Below, piece after piece: positions 12,001-22,410 of a stretch of 64,000 nucleotides of DNA; the first letter of the stretch is position 1; each line of letters opens with the position of its first letter. The position numbers were made by a program, and so were the translations under genes. Source of the DNA: Hybos culiciformis (taxonomy: Eukaryota > Arthropoda > Insecta > Diptera > Hybotidae); NCBI GenBank assembly GCA_964007475.1, contig OZ023275.1, forward strand, positions 19,881,829-19,945,828. Reading direction: 5' to 3'. Below the pieces are notes generated by a model, which made no database searches, was not told the origin of the DNA, and saw nothing but the letters and a program-made list of their open reading frames with translations.

Positions 12001-14990
12001 CACACCACTGGAAATACTACTTTATACAACCTCTTTGAATTGAACACTTAAGATGTTCTTAATGTTGATAAAAGTATTATTTATTTATTTTGATTTTATT
12101 AAACATTCTATATTCTATATATAAGTTGAATTTTTTTTTTTTTTTTTAAATAAAATTGTTAACGTGAAATTAAATAAGATTTCATAGTGTATTGTTTGTA
12201 TATGATAATGTAAGTTGTAAAGTTCAACAATTCGTTTGGAAAATAACTAACGAATTTAAAATCATTAAAGAGATTAAAAGCAAAAAAAAAATATTTTTAT
12301 CATTTCTTGTAAAGAAATGAATTATGTAAATAGAGTAATAATTTGAAAAATTAAAATAAAACAAAGAAGGGAAAAAATATTAGATTGTAATATCTTGAGA
12401 CTTATAATGTTATATATTTTTAGCCCGTTTTCCATCAAAAATGAAAATTGGACTATATAAATATATGTTTTCATAAAAAATTCGTCCGCCATTAAATGTT
12501 TACATAACTTCTAGTAGGCCTTGTAGCAAGGAGGAATAATGTAAGATTCTAATGGTTAATAATTGTAATTGTAAGTGGGAAAACTGAAAATCTTAGAAAG
12601 ATAAAAAGACTGTTTAGTTCGACAATTGGAGAATCAATTAAATTACAAAAAATTAATGGTTTTGGTTGGTTTTATGTCATAAAATAGTTTTGAAAAGATT
12701 TCGAGCACTTAGTCGATTATGAAAAGTTTTATACCATTTTAAAGTATGAACAGTTCGGAGGTGGTGAATGAATTTTTTTTTTATAAATTAAACTTTAAAA
12801 TAATCTGAGATCGGTATTATACAAAAAAAAAAAAGAATTATAAGCTTCACTATGATTATTCTATATCTACTTTATGGTTTTATGCTCACTTTTAAATTTT
12901 TAGCAATTAAATAGATAAGTGTTTTTTGATTGAAAAATAAATTTATGAATTAATTTTTTCCTATTTTTTTTTAAATAAGGTTTTTTTTTTTTTTCTAATT
13001 TTCATTTATTTTATAGCCTTTTTAAGATTTCAAGTTGCTATGATATCTTGATCCTATTTATAATTTATTATGTTATTTTTCTATAAAAAAAAAAGTTTTT
13101 TTTTTTTATTATTCCTCTTAATGAAATTTTATTTTGGAATTTCAAAATTCCATGGAATTTAAATTTTTAAAAAAGTTTAAAGTTCTTCTCTCAAAGAAAT
13201 AAAATTTCACTTTTTGAAATTTATATATTTTATAATAATCTTAAGGCTTATTATTTATTTTTTTTGAATATTTTGTTAAAAAACATATTTACAACATTAA
13301 GTTCTATACATAATATAAAATTATATGTATAATGTATTTTATTTTTTAAGATCTATTTACATAAAATAAATGGATGTACTTTGAGTGTATAGAACTGAAG
13401 TACTATTGAAGTAAATCGATTTACACGTAGGGAGAAGCAAAACTGTTCACACTCATTATAATAGCCTGGTCATAGTTATAGTTTTTCATAGATAAAAGAA
13501 GAAGAGCCACAATTATTCAAGAAACAAGACTTTTTTGTTTAAAAGGAAATAAAAAGGGTCCGAATTAACAAGCTTTGAATTTTATTTGATATTTGTGGAT
13601 ATTGCCAATTTTAATGTTCAAAAAAATTCTATAAAACGATTCTACGTTAAAAACGATGTTGTAATCTGATTGTGGATTCATTCTTACAGAACTTGACGAG
13701 ATAACATAAAAAGATTAAATAAAATTCTTCGATATCTCTCTTAGTTTTGATTGAGATAAAGAATAATTAAACTTTTCGTTTAATTTCGTTTTAATTTTCT
13801 ATAAAGTTAAAAATCCAAGTTAAAATTTTGTTTCTAAATGCTTTGTTAAGCAAATTTCAGATTATCTTTTTTTTAACATATGACTTATTATTAAGCTTTG
13901 GCAAAAAAAAAATCAGTTGCATGCCTATATGCACTTAATATAATAATAAAGTAATACTATACCGATAGTTATCGCTTCGTATTTCTGCATAATATATGCG
14001 CTGCAAATTTATCAACTATAAAAATAAATGACATAAAATTTTCATATGGATTTAGGCATATGTTATACTAATATTTTATTACTCTGCTTTAATAACAATA
14101 ATATTGTATTATGTAAATAAATATATAAATGAAAATAATTTCTTGATAATCTAAAAACTTAGCATTTATCTTTCTTTTTAAGTTTCATTTGGACACTAAA
14201 AAGATTTTTTGTATGCAAAATAATGTGTTCGTCCATATATAACAAACTATTTAGTGCAAGGGTTTAGTTGAGTTTAGTGTTTAGTCAGATAGTTACTAAA
14301 TCCACAGCTCATCCAATTTGAAAGAACATCATCAGTGAACTTTAAGAACGGTCATATTAATAACTCGGGTCTAAGTGTTAAGATTTAAGGAAGCACTTAA
14401 TAGCTTACAGAATCTGAAAGTGTACCTATATTTCCCCAACAGCATCCCAGTAACATCCACGGCATGGCAGATAAAGACGTCTATCCAGGGTGCGAGTATG
14501 AATTGACAAAAGAACTTCTGGGACACCTTACAAACATTTATATAGCATACTATCATCACAATCAGTTTATAGTGCAAAATGCTTTCAATATTATTATTAC
14601 TAATACCACATAGAAAACTGAAAATGTCAAAATAAAATTGTTAAAATTAATCTGAATATTTATTCATAGCTAAACTATGCAGTATGAACATTAACCTTGA
14701 AGGATATTATCCTTATTATTTGAAAAAGAAAAAAATAAAAAACCAATGATAAAAATAATCTCTACAACGCTAGATTCAAATTTAATTGATTATATATATT
14801 TATACATATAGATATAAGTATTTAAAAATATCAAATCTACGTAAGAGCATTAAGAAACTTACATGCATTCTTAGTTGCAAATATTGTTGAAAGGTGAAAA
14901 ATATTTCAAGAACATTTAATGAATGACAATGTTAAATAAAAAAGTGAATAAAGTGAAATTAAATTTTGAAAAATAATTAATAAACAAGCA
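9034..14990. other. Long A+T-rich presumed intron sequence
   Basis: No exon or complete mobile element recognised. At 12421-12490 there is a minus-strand end of the dispersed repeat that finishes in acgggcta (here tagcccgttttcc), with a degenerate gacgga-type motif nearby. The frame at 14371-14577 (minus) has no recognised domain. Long T/A runs occur near 12130 and 12960-13110. Confidence 0.5.
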
Positions 14991-15011
14991 ATGGGTCCGA
15001 ATAATAACGTG
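14991..15011 (+). CDS. Possible alternative first coding exon (7 codons)
   Basis: ATG GGT CCG AAT AAT AAC GTG is followed at once by gtatgt (15012-15017), a good splice donor. It would end in phase 0, the same phase as the donor of the 7869 exon, so it could splice to the same downstream exon and supply a short alternative N-terminus. The ATG context (aacaagcaatggg) is reasonable, and stops precede it in all frames. Seven codons and one donor can easily occur by chance, so this is a hypothesis only. Confidence 0.2.
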
Positions 15012-15354
15012 GTATGTAGTATTTTTTTTTATAACGCTTAATAAATTTAATGCAGAATTATTTTGACAAATTTTAACTTTTCAAAAATTTCAAAACTTTA
15101 AAGTTTTTAATTTTTATTCTAAGATAATTGTAAAGCAAGGAATAGGTATAAATCAGCGTTTATTCAACGTTTTTAGCTCTTTTTCTATAAAAAACGAAAA
15201 TATGTGCAATTTCGTTCATTTTCAGTTTGGCTGAGTCCGAAATTATTTTCATGTAAATTTTAATACATTTCTGATGAAAAAATATGTCGTTATACCCACA
15301 AATCGGGTTTTCTCGATAACGATAATTCCTAAATCCTTGATTTTTTTTTTAATG

Positions 15355-15722
15355 CAGATAATAAAATTCTCCACATTCTCCATAAAAATTCATATTTACA
15401 CCAAACACGTACTGCTTCAACTTCACACCCATATTTCGTAAAAATTCCCAGATGTGATAGAACGAGCTTCGGAGATTCGTTTTCAATTCGCACCTCGAGA
15501 ATGTGGAATGCTCTCCCATTAAAGTTGTTCCCGACAGCTGGTGGACGCTTAATCTACGACTTGCGCCGTTTTAAGAAAAGTGTAAATGATTACCTACTAA
15601 CTGTCCCACTTTTTAATCCCGTCTAAACTTCCTGTCCTCATTACCAAATCCATACTTCTTTAGTATAAAAGGTATCCCACCTAGTGATTTGGTAACTTTA
15701 ATAAAAAAAAAAAAAAAAAAAA
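15355..15722 (+). mobile_element. 5'-truncated LINE (non-LTR retrotransposon) 3' end
   Basis: One frame is open from 15357 to a TAA at 15624-15626 (89 codons) and reads like the extreme C-terminus of a Jockey/CR1/I-type ORF2 product. Its key segments are RTSFGDSFSIRTSRMWNALP and, further on, DLRRFKKSVNDYLL. The R-T-S-x-M-W-N-x-L-P pattern followed by F-K-x-x-V-N-x-Y-L is typical of the region after the reverse transcriptase domain. About 75 bases of 3' UTR and a 20-base A tail (ending at 15722) follow. The RT and endonuclease domains are missing, as expected for 5' truncation on insertion. No clean target duplication was seen. Exact clade uncertain. Confidence 0.85.
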
Positions 15723-17835
15723 TGTAAACTTAAGTTTTAAAGTATGAGTTCAATTAGAAGTTAAATAGTTGCGAATCTACTGAAGGGATCTTTGTTTCCC
15801 AAAAATTAATACAGGGTTGATTGGAAAACAATTTCCGCATAAATGTCCAAAAGTAGTAGAGTAATTAGAGAACAAGTCTCCATTAAATATATGTATAAGA
15901 TAAAACTTTTCAATAAATATATATTGAATTTATGTTGCTACTAATTTGTTAATTTAATTGAAGTAAAACATTTTTTCGAAACATATTGATTAACATATCA
16001 ATTAGGAATATTAAAGTAAATAAATAAAGTTCTATGGTATTGATAATTTTAGAAATTAATTTACTATCTGATTTTAACAAGTAAATTAATACCATGAAAA
16101 CATTTTTTAATATTACTACATTCATTAATATCATAATCTTACCTTGATGATCAATCCGTTCAAATAATTTGGAAATGTAATTTTAACTTGAAATTTTGTG
16201 ATATTTAAACAAATTACAATAAGTATAATGTTCAATATGTCATACAGCATCAAAAGTTTAATTTCATGTAATTTAAATAAATATTAATGTTATATGTAGA
16301 CATCATATATTATAAAGAGTGAATTATTCTAATGAACCAATGCATTCAAGAATTTTGTCTGTATATTTTCAACGAAATATTATTTTTAGTAATTCTTTTA
16401 TTTTTTTTTATAACCTTTCTTCCACCATACTCAGCTATAATAATCCATCTAGTGTTATAATTCTGTAATTATTTATAACACTGTTGTAATGAAAAAGAAA
16501 ATTTCGATTTTCAACAAATTTACAAATAAATATTATTATTTTGTACATAAATAAAAACAAAAATGTATAAAGGTTAACGTAACAGACGTTTACAATAAAT
16601 CATGGAAATTGTACAGACCCGTCTTCAGTATTTATTTTTAAAAATAAGCGTATATCCATATAGGAATTAGTTGTTACATTCAAATTTGTTAAGTTCAACA
16701 GAGATGCTTAATACGAGAATGGAAGAATTAAATTATCTTTCAATATTTAAAAAACAATATAATTTCGTATATTTTTCTTCTGGGAATATACAATCATTGC
16801 TTTCGGATTTCATTACTTGCTAGTATAAATCTAAAAATTTTATTAAAAAAAAAAAATAAATGATTGGACAAGAAGATGAAACTGAAATACGAATAATAAC
16901 AAATATTAATTTTTTCATTTCTGAATGATTGAAATTTTCTAAAGTTAAGGCCTTGGAATTAACAAAAAAAAATATTTACCTACCTACCTATATAAAAGAT
17001 TAAAAAGTTTTCCTGTTTTGACCCAGCAACACTTTTAATGCTTTTATTACTGTTGAAATTTGAAAAAAAGAAGTTTATTGAATTCAAAGAAAAACTAAAG
17101 AGTTGAAATATTTGTATTAAAGATCACTTCGCTAAGCTTTTCGTACCCTGTCGGGTTTTTATATATGCTACATAAGTACTGAATGTTTAAAAAAAAAAAT
17201 GTATAAAAAGCACTCCAATGTTACAAAAGTTATGATAATTTTCGTTACACACTGAGTATAATAAACACTGTATATATTATTATTTTAATAAACACTGTAT
17301 GTATTATTATTTTAACTAAAAAGCTCTGATCGTCCATTAACAAAGTAGTTATTATGTCAATAATTGATTGATTTAACATAATGTACAATTAGAAAAATAA
17401 TATTAATAATTCTGCTTTTTCTACTCATGTAAAATTATTTCAATACGCCTTTCAACTATTATTTAATTCTATTTTTTTAAGAACATTCTTCAATTGGTTA
17501 TTTTGGGCACAAAATTGATTTCTTTTTTGATTCTCTTTTGATTTCTTAACGAAATCTTATTTAGTTATCTGTAAACCTTAACAAATTTTTAGCTAAAAAA
17601 TGTTCGATTAAAAAGTGTATGCCTTCAAATCTGAACTTAAAAAAATATGGTCTACGTTTTAACTAGCTTATCATGATTGTTGATACTACTATTTTTACAT
17701 TAGTTGGTTGGTATAAGTGAAAACATCATCCATGTGGGGATAGGGGGATAGAAGTGCTTATAGGTTCTTTATGCTTTCGACTTTGTTTTATATGCAATGC
17801 CTTTCGTCATCAATTAATATCATTAAATCCTAAGC
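15723..17835. other. A+T-rich DNA, no gene seen
   Basis: No recognised exon, RNA gene or transposon. A 22-base phrase (ataaacactgtat.tattattatttta) is repeated in tandem near 17260-17315. The minus-strand frame at 15949-16134 is not supported by any motif. Confidence 0.5.
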
Positions 17836-17837
17836 TA

Positions 17838-18614
17838 CACAGAAAAAAATTTGCTCGTACTCATTACGTCCAAAAAGTTCGTTAATGACATTCTCGTTAA
17901 GATAACGAAAAATAATGAATAATAACGTTTTTGTAACGTAAATTTCGTTTATTTTCTTATTACGAATATTTTTTTTCATTTTTAGTACTCGTTAAAAAAG
18001 TTCGTTATCGTTAAATACGGGAAACAAAAATTTCAATCCATACAGAACCTATATTTTCCATTTTACACATTGCCGTAAATGTAGTTCATAGCTCAGTGGC
18101 AGAGTTGATGGATTGCAATGTTTAGGACAGTGGTTCGAAGCTACAAGCGGGCATAAAAAAAATTATTAAAAAAAATTAAATAAAAAAATTTAAAAAATAA
18201 ATAAAAAAAATAGAAACATAAATAAAAAAAATTAATGAATAAAAAAAAAAAAAAAAATAAAAAAAATAAATAAAAAAATAAAAAAAAATAAAAAAAAAAT
18301 AAAAAAATAAATAAAAAAATAAATAAAAAAAAAAAAATTAAAAAAAAAAAATTAAATTAAAATTAAAAAAATAAATAAATAAATAAAAAATTAAATAAAT
18401 AATAAAAAAAAATTTTGTCTAGTAAATTTTTTTTTTCGTATTTGCGGTGTTTTTGCTGAAGAATTTGAAAGGTTTTTGGTTTTGGGGTATAACGAACTTT
18501 TTTAACGAATTACGAGCTTTTTTCAACGAAATGTTCGTTGTAGCCAAAATAACGGATTTTTCGTTGATTTTAACAAATTATTTAGTTATTAGTACGAGCA
18601 AATTTTTTTCTGTG
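17838..18614. mobile_element. TA-flanked MITE with long inverted ends
   Basis: The left end CACAGAAAAAAATTTGCTCG is the exact reverse complement of the right end (cgagcaaatttttttctgtg). Both are flanked by TA (17836-17837 and 18615-18616), the target duplication of Tc1/mariner-type transposases. Pairing of the arms extends through gtac and into AACGAA-rich arms on both sides. No transposase frame is present. The centre holds a tRNA-like SINE head and a long A-rich low-complexity tract (18150-18410), which looks like a separate insertion. Confidence 0.82.
18082..18410 (+). mobile_element. tRNA-derived SINE inside the MITE
   Basis: A tRNA-like head has a polymerase III A box (TAGCTCAGTGG, 18089-18099) and a B box (GGTTCGAAGC, from 18132) at tRNA-like spacing. 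It is followed by an A-rich tail of AAATAAA units more than 250 bases long. The stems do not fold into a proper cloverleaf, so it is a SINE or tRNA relic, not a working tRNA gene. It seems to have inserted into the 17838-18614 MITE. Confidence 0.6.
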
Positions 18615-18616
18615 TA

Positions 18617-19845
18617 CTAATAGAAATTTATCATTTCTTTGAGTTTGTTTGAAGCTAAAACAAAATAGTCATTTAGTAATGTGGTTTCTGGTTTTAGTTT
18701 GTGCCAGATATTTACATCAAACAAAGTGTATATAATTAATCTTTTCATTCTCCTTTCTGCAATTGCGACACGATTAATTAGATGGAACATCAGAATATAT
18801 TTTATTATATTATATTTTTGTATGTATATAACCGTGCTGGTATTACAATTTCTCTTGAAATATTTAGAGATTTTTTATACATTTTCTTTTGTCATATTGC
18901 GGCAATGTTTTCTTTAAAATGAATTTTTTTTTATCATTAGTTCTTATTTTCTTTCTTTTACTAAGAAATTAAAATAATGGACTTTAAAAATAATTCATAT
19001 ATTCAGTTTAATTTCTCTCTATGGAGTTACGTTTTTTTTTTCAAATTTCATTTTAACTCTTGTTTTATTCATAAAGTCATTTAGTTATTTCATTCAATAG
19101 AATATCTTCTGCTATAAGAAAATTAGTCCTTGATGGGTCATTACGTTTTTGTATATGGTATTGAGGAAAACTATTTATTTTTTTAAATCATTATCTTGAT
19201 AAAAAAAAAATCCTTATTAAAATATACGTTTATTCATATAACCTTTTAATTTATATATACAAACAGTGAACCGAAAATTATTCATCTTATAAATTTCATA
19301 TATTTTTTGTCTAAAATATGTTTTAAAAATAATATTGAACTTTCTATTGACGAGTGTAAAGACATGCAGAAAATGAATATAGATATTTTACCGCTTTTAA
19401 ATTTTCGGTTGAAAATAAAAAAAAAAAAAAAAAAGGCCAAAAACTCTAAAATCAGCATAAATAATAATTAGAAAATGGCTTTTTAAGTATAGTGTAACTA
19501 TGGGAATTCATTTTGAATGTTCATTGTGCATACATCAACATCCGGATTAAAGTGTTTTTCATTATGTCGTTCCGCAAAATCTAATTTAAAATTATGTTTT
19601 TGAAAATATAATTTCAATATAAATATAAAACATAAATATATACTTTGTTCCTAGATTGCTTATCATTCTCATTATGTTCATATTATTTAAATTTCTATTT
19701 ATCCCATATGGTCATGTTTGGCTAATCTTAAATTCATATATTTTTTTATAAACTGACCTTTCATTTTTTTTTTTAATTATCTAACTTAAATTTAATGATG
19801 TTTGTACTGTCTTTTTAAATTTGCATTGACAGTAGATTATAAAGG
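18617..19845. other. A+T-rich DNA, no gene seen
   Basis: No exon or element boundary found. The frame at 18681-18917 is hydrophobic by base composition (Phe/Ile/Leu/Tyr from T/A-rich codons) and has no family resemblance. Confidence 0.5.
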
Positions 19846-19847
19846 TA

Positions 19848-20813
19848 CACTGGAAAAAAATAATTATAAGCAAAACTGCGTTATTTTTTTTGCAATATGT
19901 TCTAGAAATCTTCAAATTTATATATTAATATGTATAATAAATTATCAAAAAAGACGTAGCACAAGAAATTTTTAATAATTTTCAAAGAGTTAACGTTGGG
20001 CATTTATTGCTAACGATAACTAATGGAGTATTAATTTTCTGTTTTTGCAAATGCAAATTTCTACATTTTTATTTTTTGAAAAATGTGAAATTACAATTTC
20101 CATATGATATTAATTATACAAATTGTAAAGTTTTTGAAGTTTACAATTTTATTAGAAATTAATTTAGGTACATAACTAAGTAGTTTTTTTTTCAATTAAT
20201 TTTAATTTATTTTCTTATTGATATTTTTACTTCTTCTTGATTTTTTAAATCTTATGCGCTTTAGTTCGAGTTTCATTAGTATTTTTATTCGTCAACTCTA
20301 ACATTCAGCTAAGGTATTGTAAATACCAACGCATTTAAGATCATATATAAAATTGTCTTTATCTTCACTAACTGACTCATTGGTTTTGAAGCAAATTTTT
20401 TTACATTCCTCTGATCGGCATCTGACTACCAACACACAACTTCATTTAAGCTTTTATAAAATTTATGATTATTTTACATGAAAATTATTTAGACCCTTAG
20501 CTGTTTAGAGCCTCTAACTCCGAAAACCGATTTCAGACGAGGTGACCGATTTAAAAACGAGATTTCGCATGTTTTGGCATTCAATCGATTAGCTGGTTCA
20601 TTAATTATAAGCATTTTAGTTGCGGACGGACGGACATTTAACATAAATAGTACTTTTTTTCATTTTTGATGGAACACGGGCTAAAAAGGATGAGATATTT
20701 CTCGTTGCTTATGAAAAAATAGCTAATTTTACTAAAATCATTCACTAGTTTGAATTGAAATAAATAAATGGCAAGAGATGTACAGAAATAATAGTGAATT
20801 ATTTTTTTCAGTG
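19848..20813. mobile_element. TA-flanked MITE of the CACTG-A-run type
   Basis: The left end CACTGGAAAAAAATAATT and the complement of the right end, CACTGAAAAAAATAATT, form a terminal inverted repeat of about 17 bases with one indel. TA dinucleotides flank both ends (19846-19847 and 20814-20815). There is no coding capacity. The right part (about 20500-20690) carries a copy of another dispersed repeat. Confidence 0.75.
20500..20690 (+). repeat. Dispersed repeat ending in gacggacggaca…acgggctaaaaa
   Basis: A relatively G+C-rich patch contains cggacggacggac (20623-20635) and ends in gaacacgggctaaaaagg. Related ends occur near 12421 (minus strand), 54469, 63440 and, in part, 31634. Such gacaga/gacgga plus cgggcta tails are common at the 3' ends of arthropod dispersed repeats. 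Class not determined. Confidence 0.55.
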
Positions 20814-21734
20814 TACATTATGCAGTAGGAATATACAAATATAATATACACTACACATAATATTTTAATTTTAATGTATATAAATACACATTATAAGTTT
20901 TTATTTTGTATATCTAGTCCCTAAACAATTTTCAGAATATTATAAAACTTAAAATATTTTTATTTTGAAAATGGTTGTCTTTGATAACAATTTAGATTAT
21001 ATTTATTATAAATAATTTATTTAGGTAATCTTTTAAATTATTCAATACGATACAAAAAAAAAAAAAAAACTTTATAAATAAACATTTCAATAAGCAAGTT
21101 TTCAATGTAATTCAATATACTTATGTGAAAATTTTATGATTTTATTTAGATGTGTGTTATGTTACAAAAAGTTACAATTGCTTTCTTTTTCTTTTTTTTT
21201 TTTTACTAAAAATATACTGTATTTTTATACGTATGTATATAATTGTAGTCCCATTCTACATATATATTTATAAAACTATATTAGCTTACAACATTTTATT
21301 TTACAAGTATAAAAGTTGCAAAATATGGTTAACTAACCCGTATCGTATTATTTTAGAAATGAAACATGATTCATAGATAAATAAATTATATTATGTATAA
21401 ATAGTTATCTTTAATTTGAACACATTTGTGGATTAGCGTTTGAAAAATTTATAGATACACATTATTTACAATACTTGTAAAGTTCTATAAAGTAATATAT
21501 ATGTATAGTTAAATCCCTTTTTTTATTTCCTATACACAGTATAGAACAAAATTAGAAAACATAAAATCAATAAAGAATGAAAATTGAAATAAATTGTTAT
21601 AAATCTATTTTGAATAATACAATAAATAACAAATTTTTTTAGTAAGATGTTTTTGATTTTTCAAGATAATAAATTTTTTTTTTTACTATTTTTAAAAATT
21701 TTTATACTAATCATAAAATACATATAACGTTAAT
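20814..21734. other. A+T-rich DNA, no gene seen
   Basis: Frames in this part (for example 21152-21376) are low-complexity and unsupported. Confidence 0.5.
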
Positions 21735-21835
21735 GTATATGAGTATGTTAATAAATTAACGTGATTAACAAAAATATTTTTTTTATTTAAACCGTGAATT
21801 AAAGTAATAAAACTATAGAATTTATTACATATTAT
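21735..21835 (+). repeat. 101-bp direct repeat, left copy
   Basis: Runs from gtatatgagtatg to tattacatattat and is repeated at 22310-22410 with one visible base change. The two copies flank a 474-bp segment of different composition. They could be very short LTRs, although no TG…CA ends are evident. They could instead be a long duplication made when the segment inserted. Confidence 0.85.
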
Positions 21836-22309
21836 CTTGTAATGGATTGTTGATGCGAATATATGTTGCTGCTTGCAGCTAGCAACAATTAGCCTCTCAC
21901 GGTCAATTCCGATACTCAACCTTCACGTGGTAAGACTGAGGCTTGCGCAACATGCGGAAGATTGGGTAACCAACCCCAGTGGGAAACAGGTCAAGCGCTG
22001 ATGAGTAAGGAAGATATGTGGTGAGTCTGGTCACCCTAAAAGGGAAGCAGCACCTACCAGATCCTGCATTTGGCTTAATCGCATGGAACGCTGCAAATCT
22101 ATAAAACATGGAGTTAAACCCTACAGGAAACTTGTCTCCAAGAGGTAACAGACTTAGCTCTGTTAACCCTTCTGAGCGAATTATTCGCCCAGTATGCACA
22201 TCGGATTTGGATGTGCAAAACCCATGTACGGATAGATTAATTATAAATGAAACTGAAGTGAAAGCAGAAATCAGCCCTATGCTCCAATGGGAGATAAATG
22301 GAATTAGTA
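21836..22309. other. G+C-richer inserted segment of unknown origin
   Basis: This segment stands out by base composition from the A+T-rich DNA around it and lies exactly between two 101-bp direct repeats. Open frames exist on both strands (21903-22199 minus, 98 codons; 22108-22317 plus, 69 codons), but neither resembles a known domain. They overlap, so at most one could be real. It may be a retrotransposon 5' region, a captured gene fragment or filler DNA from break repair. Origin not recognised. Confidence 0.6.
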
Positions 22310-22410
22310 GTATATGAGTATGTTAATAAATGAACGTGATTAACAAAAATATTTTTTTTATTTAAACCGTGAATTAAAGTAATAAAACTATAGAATTTAT
22401 TACATATTAT
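22310..22410 (+). repeat. 101-bp direct repeat, right copy
   Basis: Nearly identical to 21735-21835 (t/g difference in ataaat[t/g]aacg), in the same orientation. Confidence 0.85.

Noticed and set aside
21735..22410. A complete LTR retrotransposon
   Set aside because: The flanking repeats are only 101 bp, lack TG…CA ends, and the 474-bp interior has no gag, pol, primer site or purine tract that I can see.
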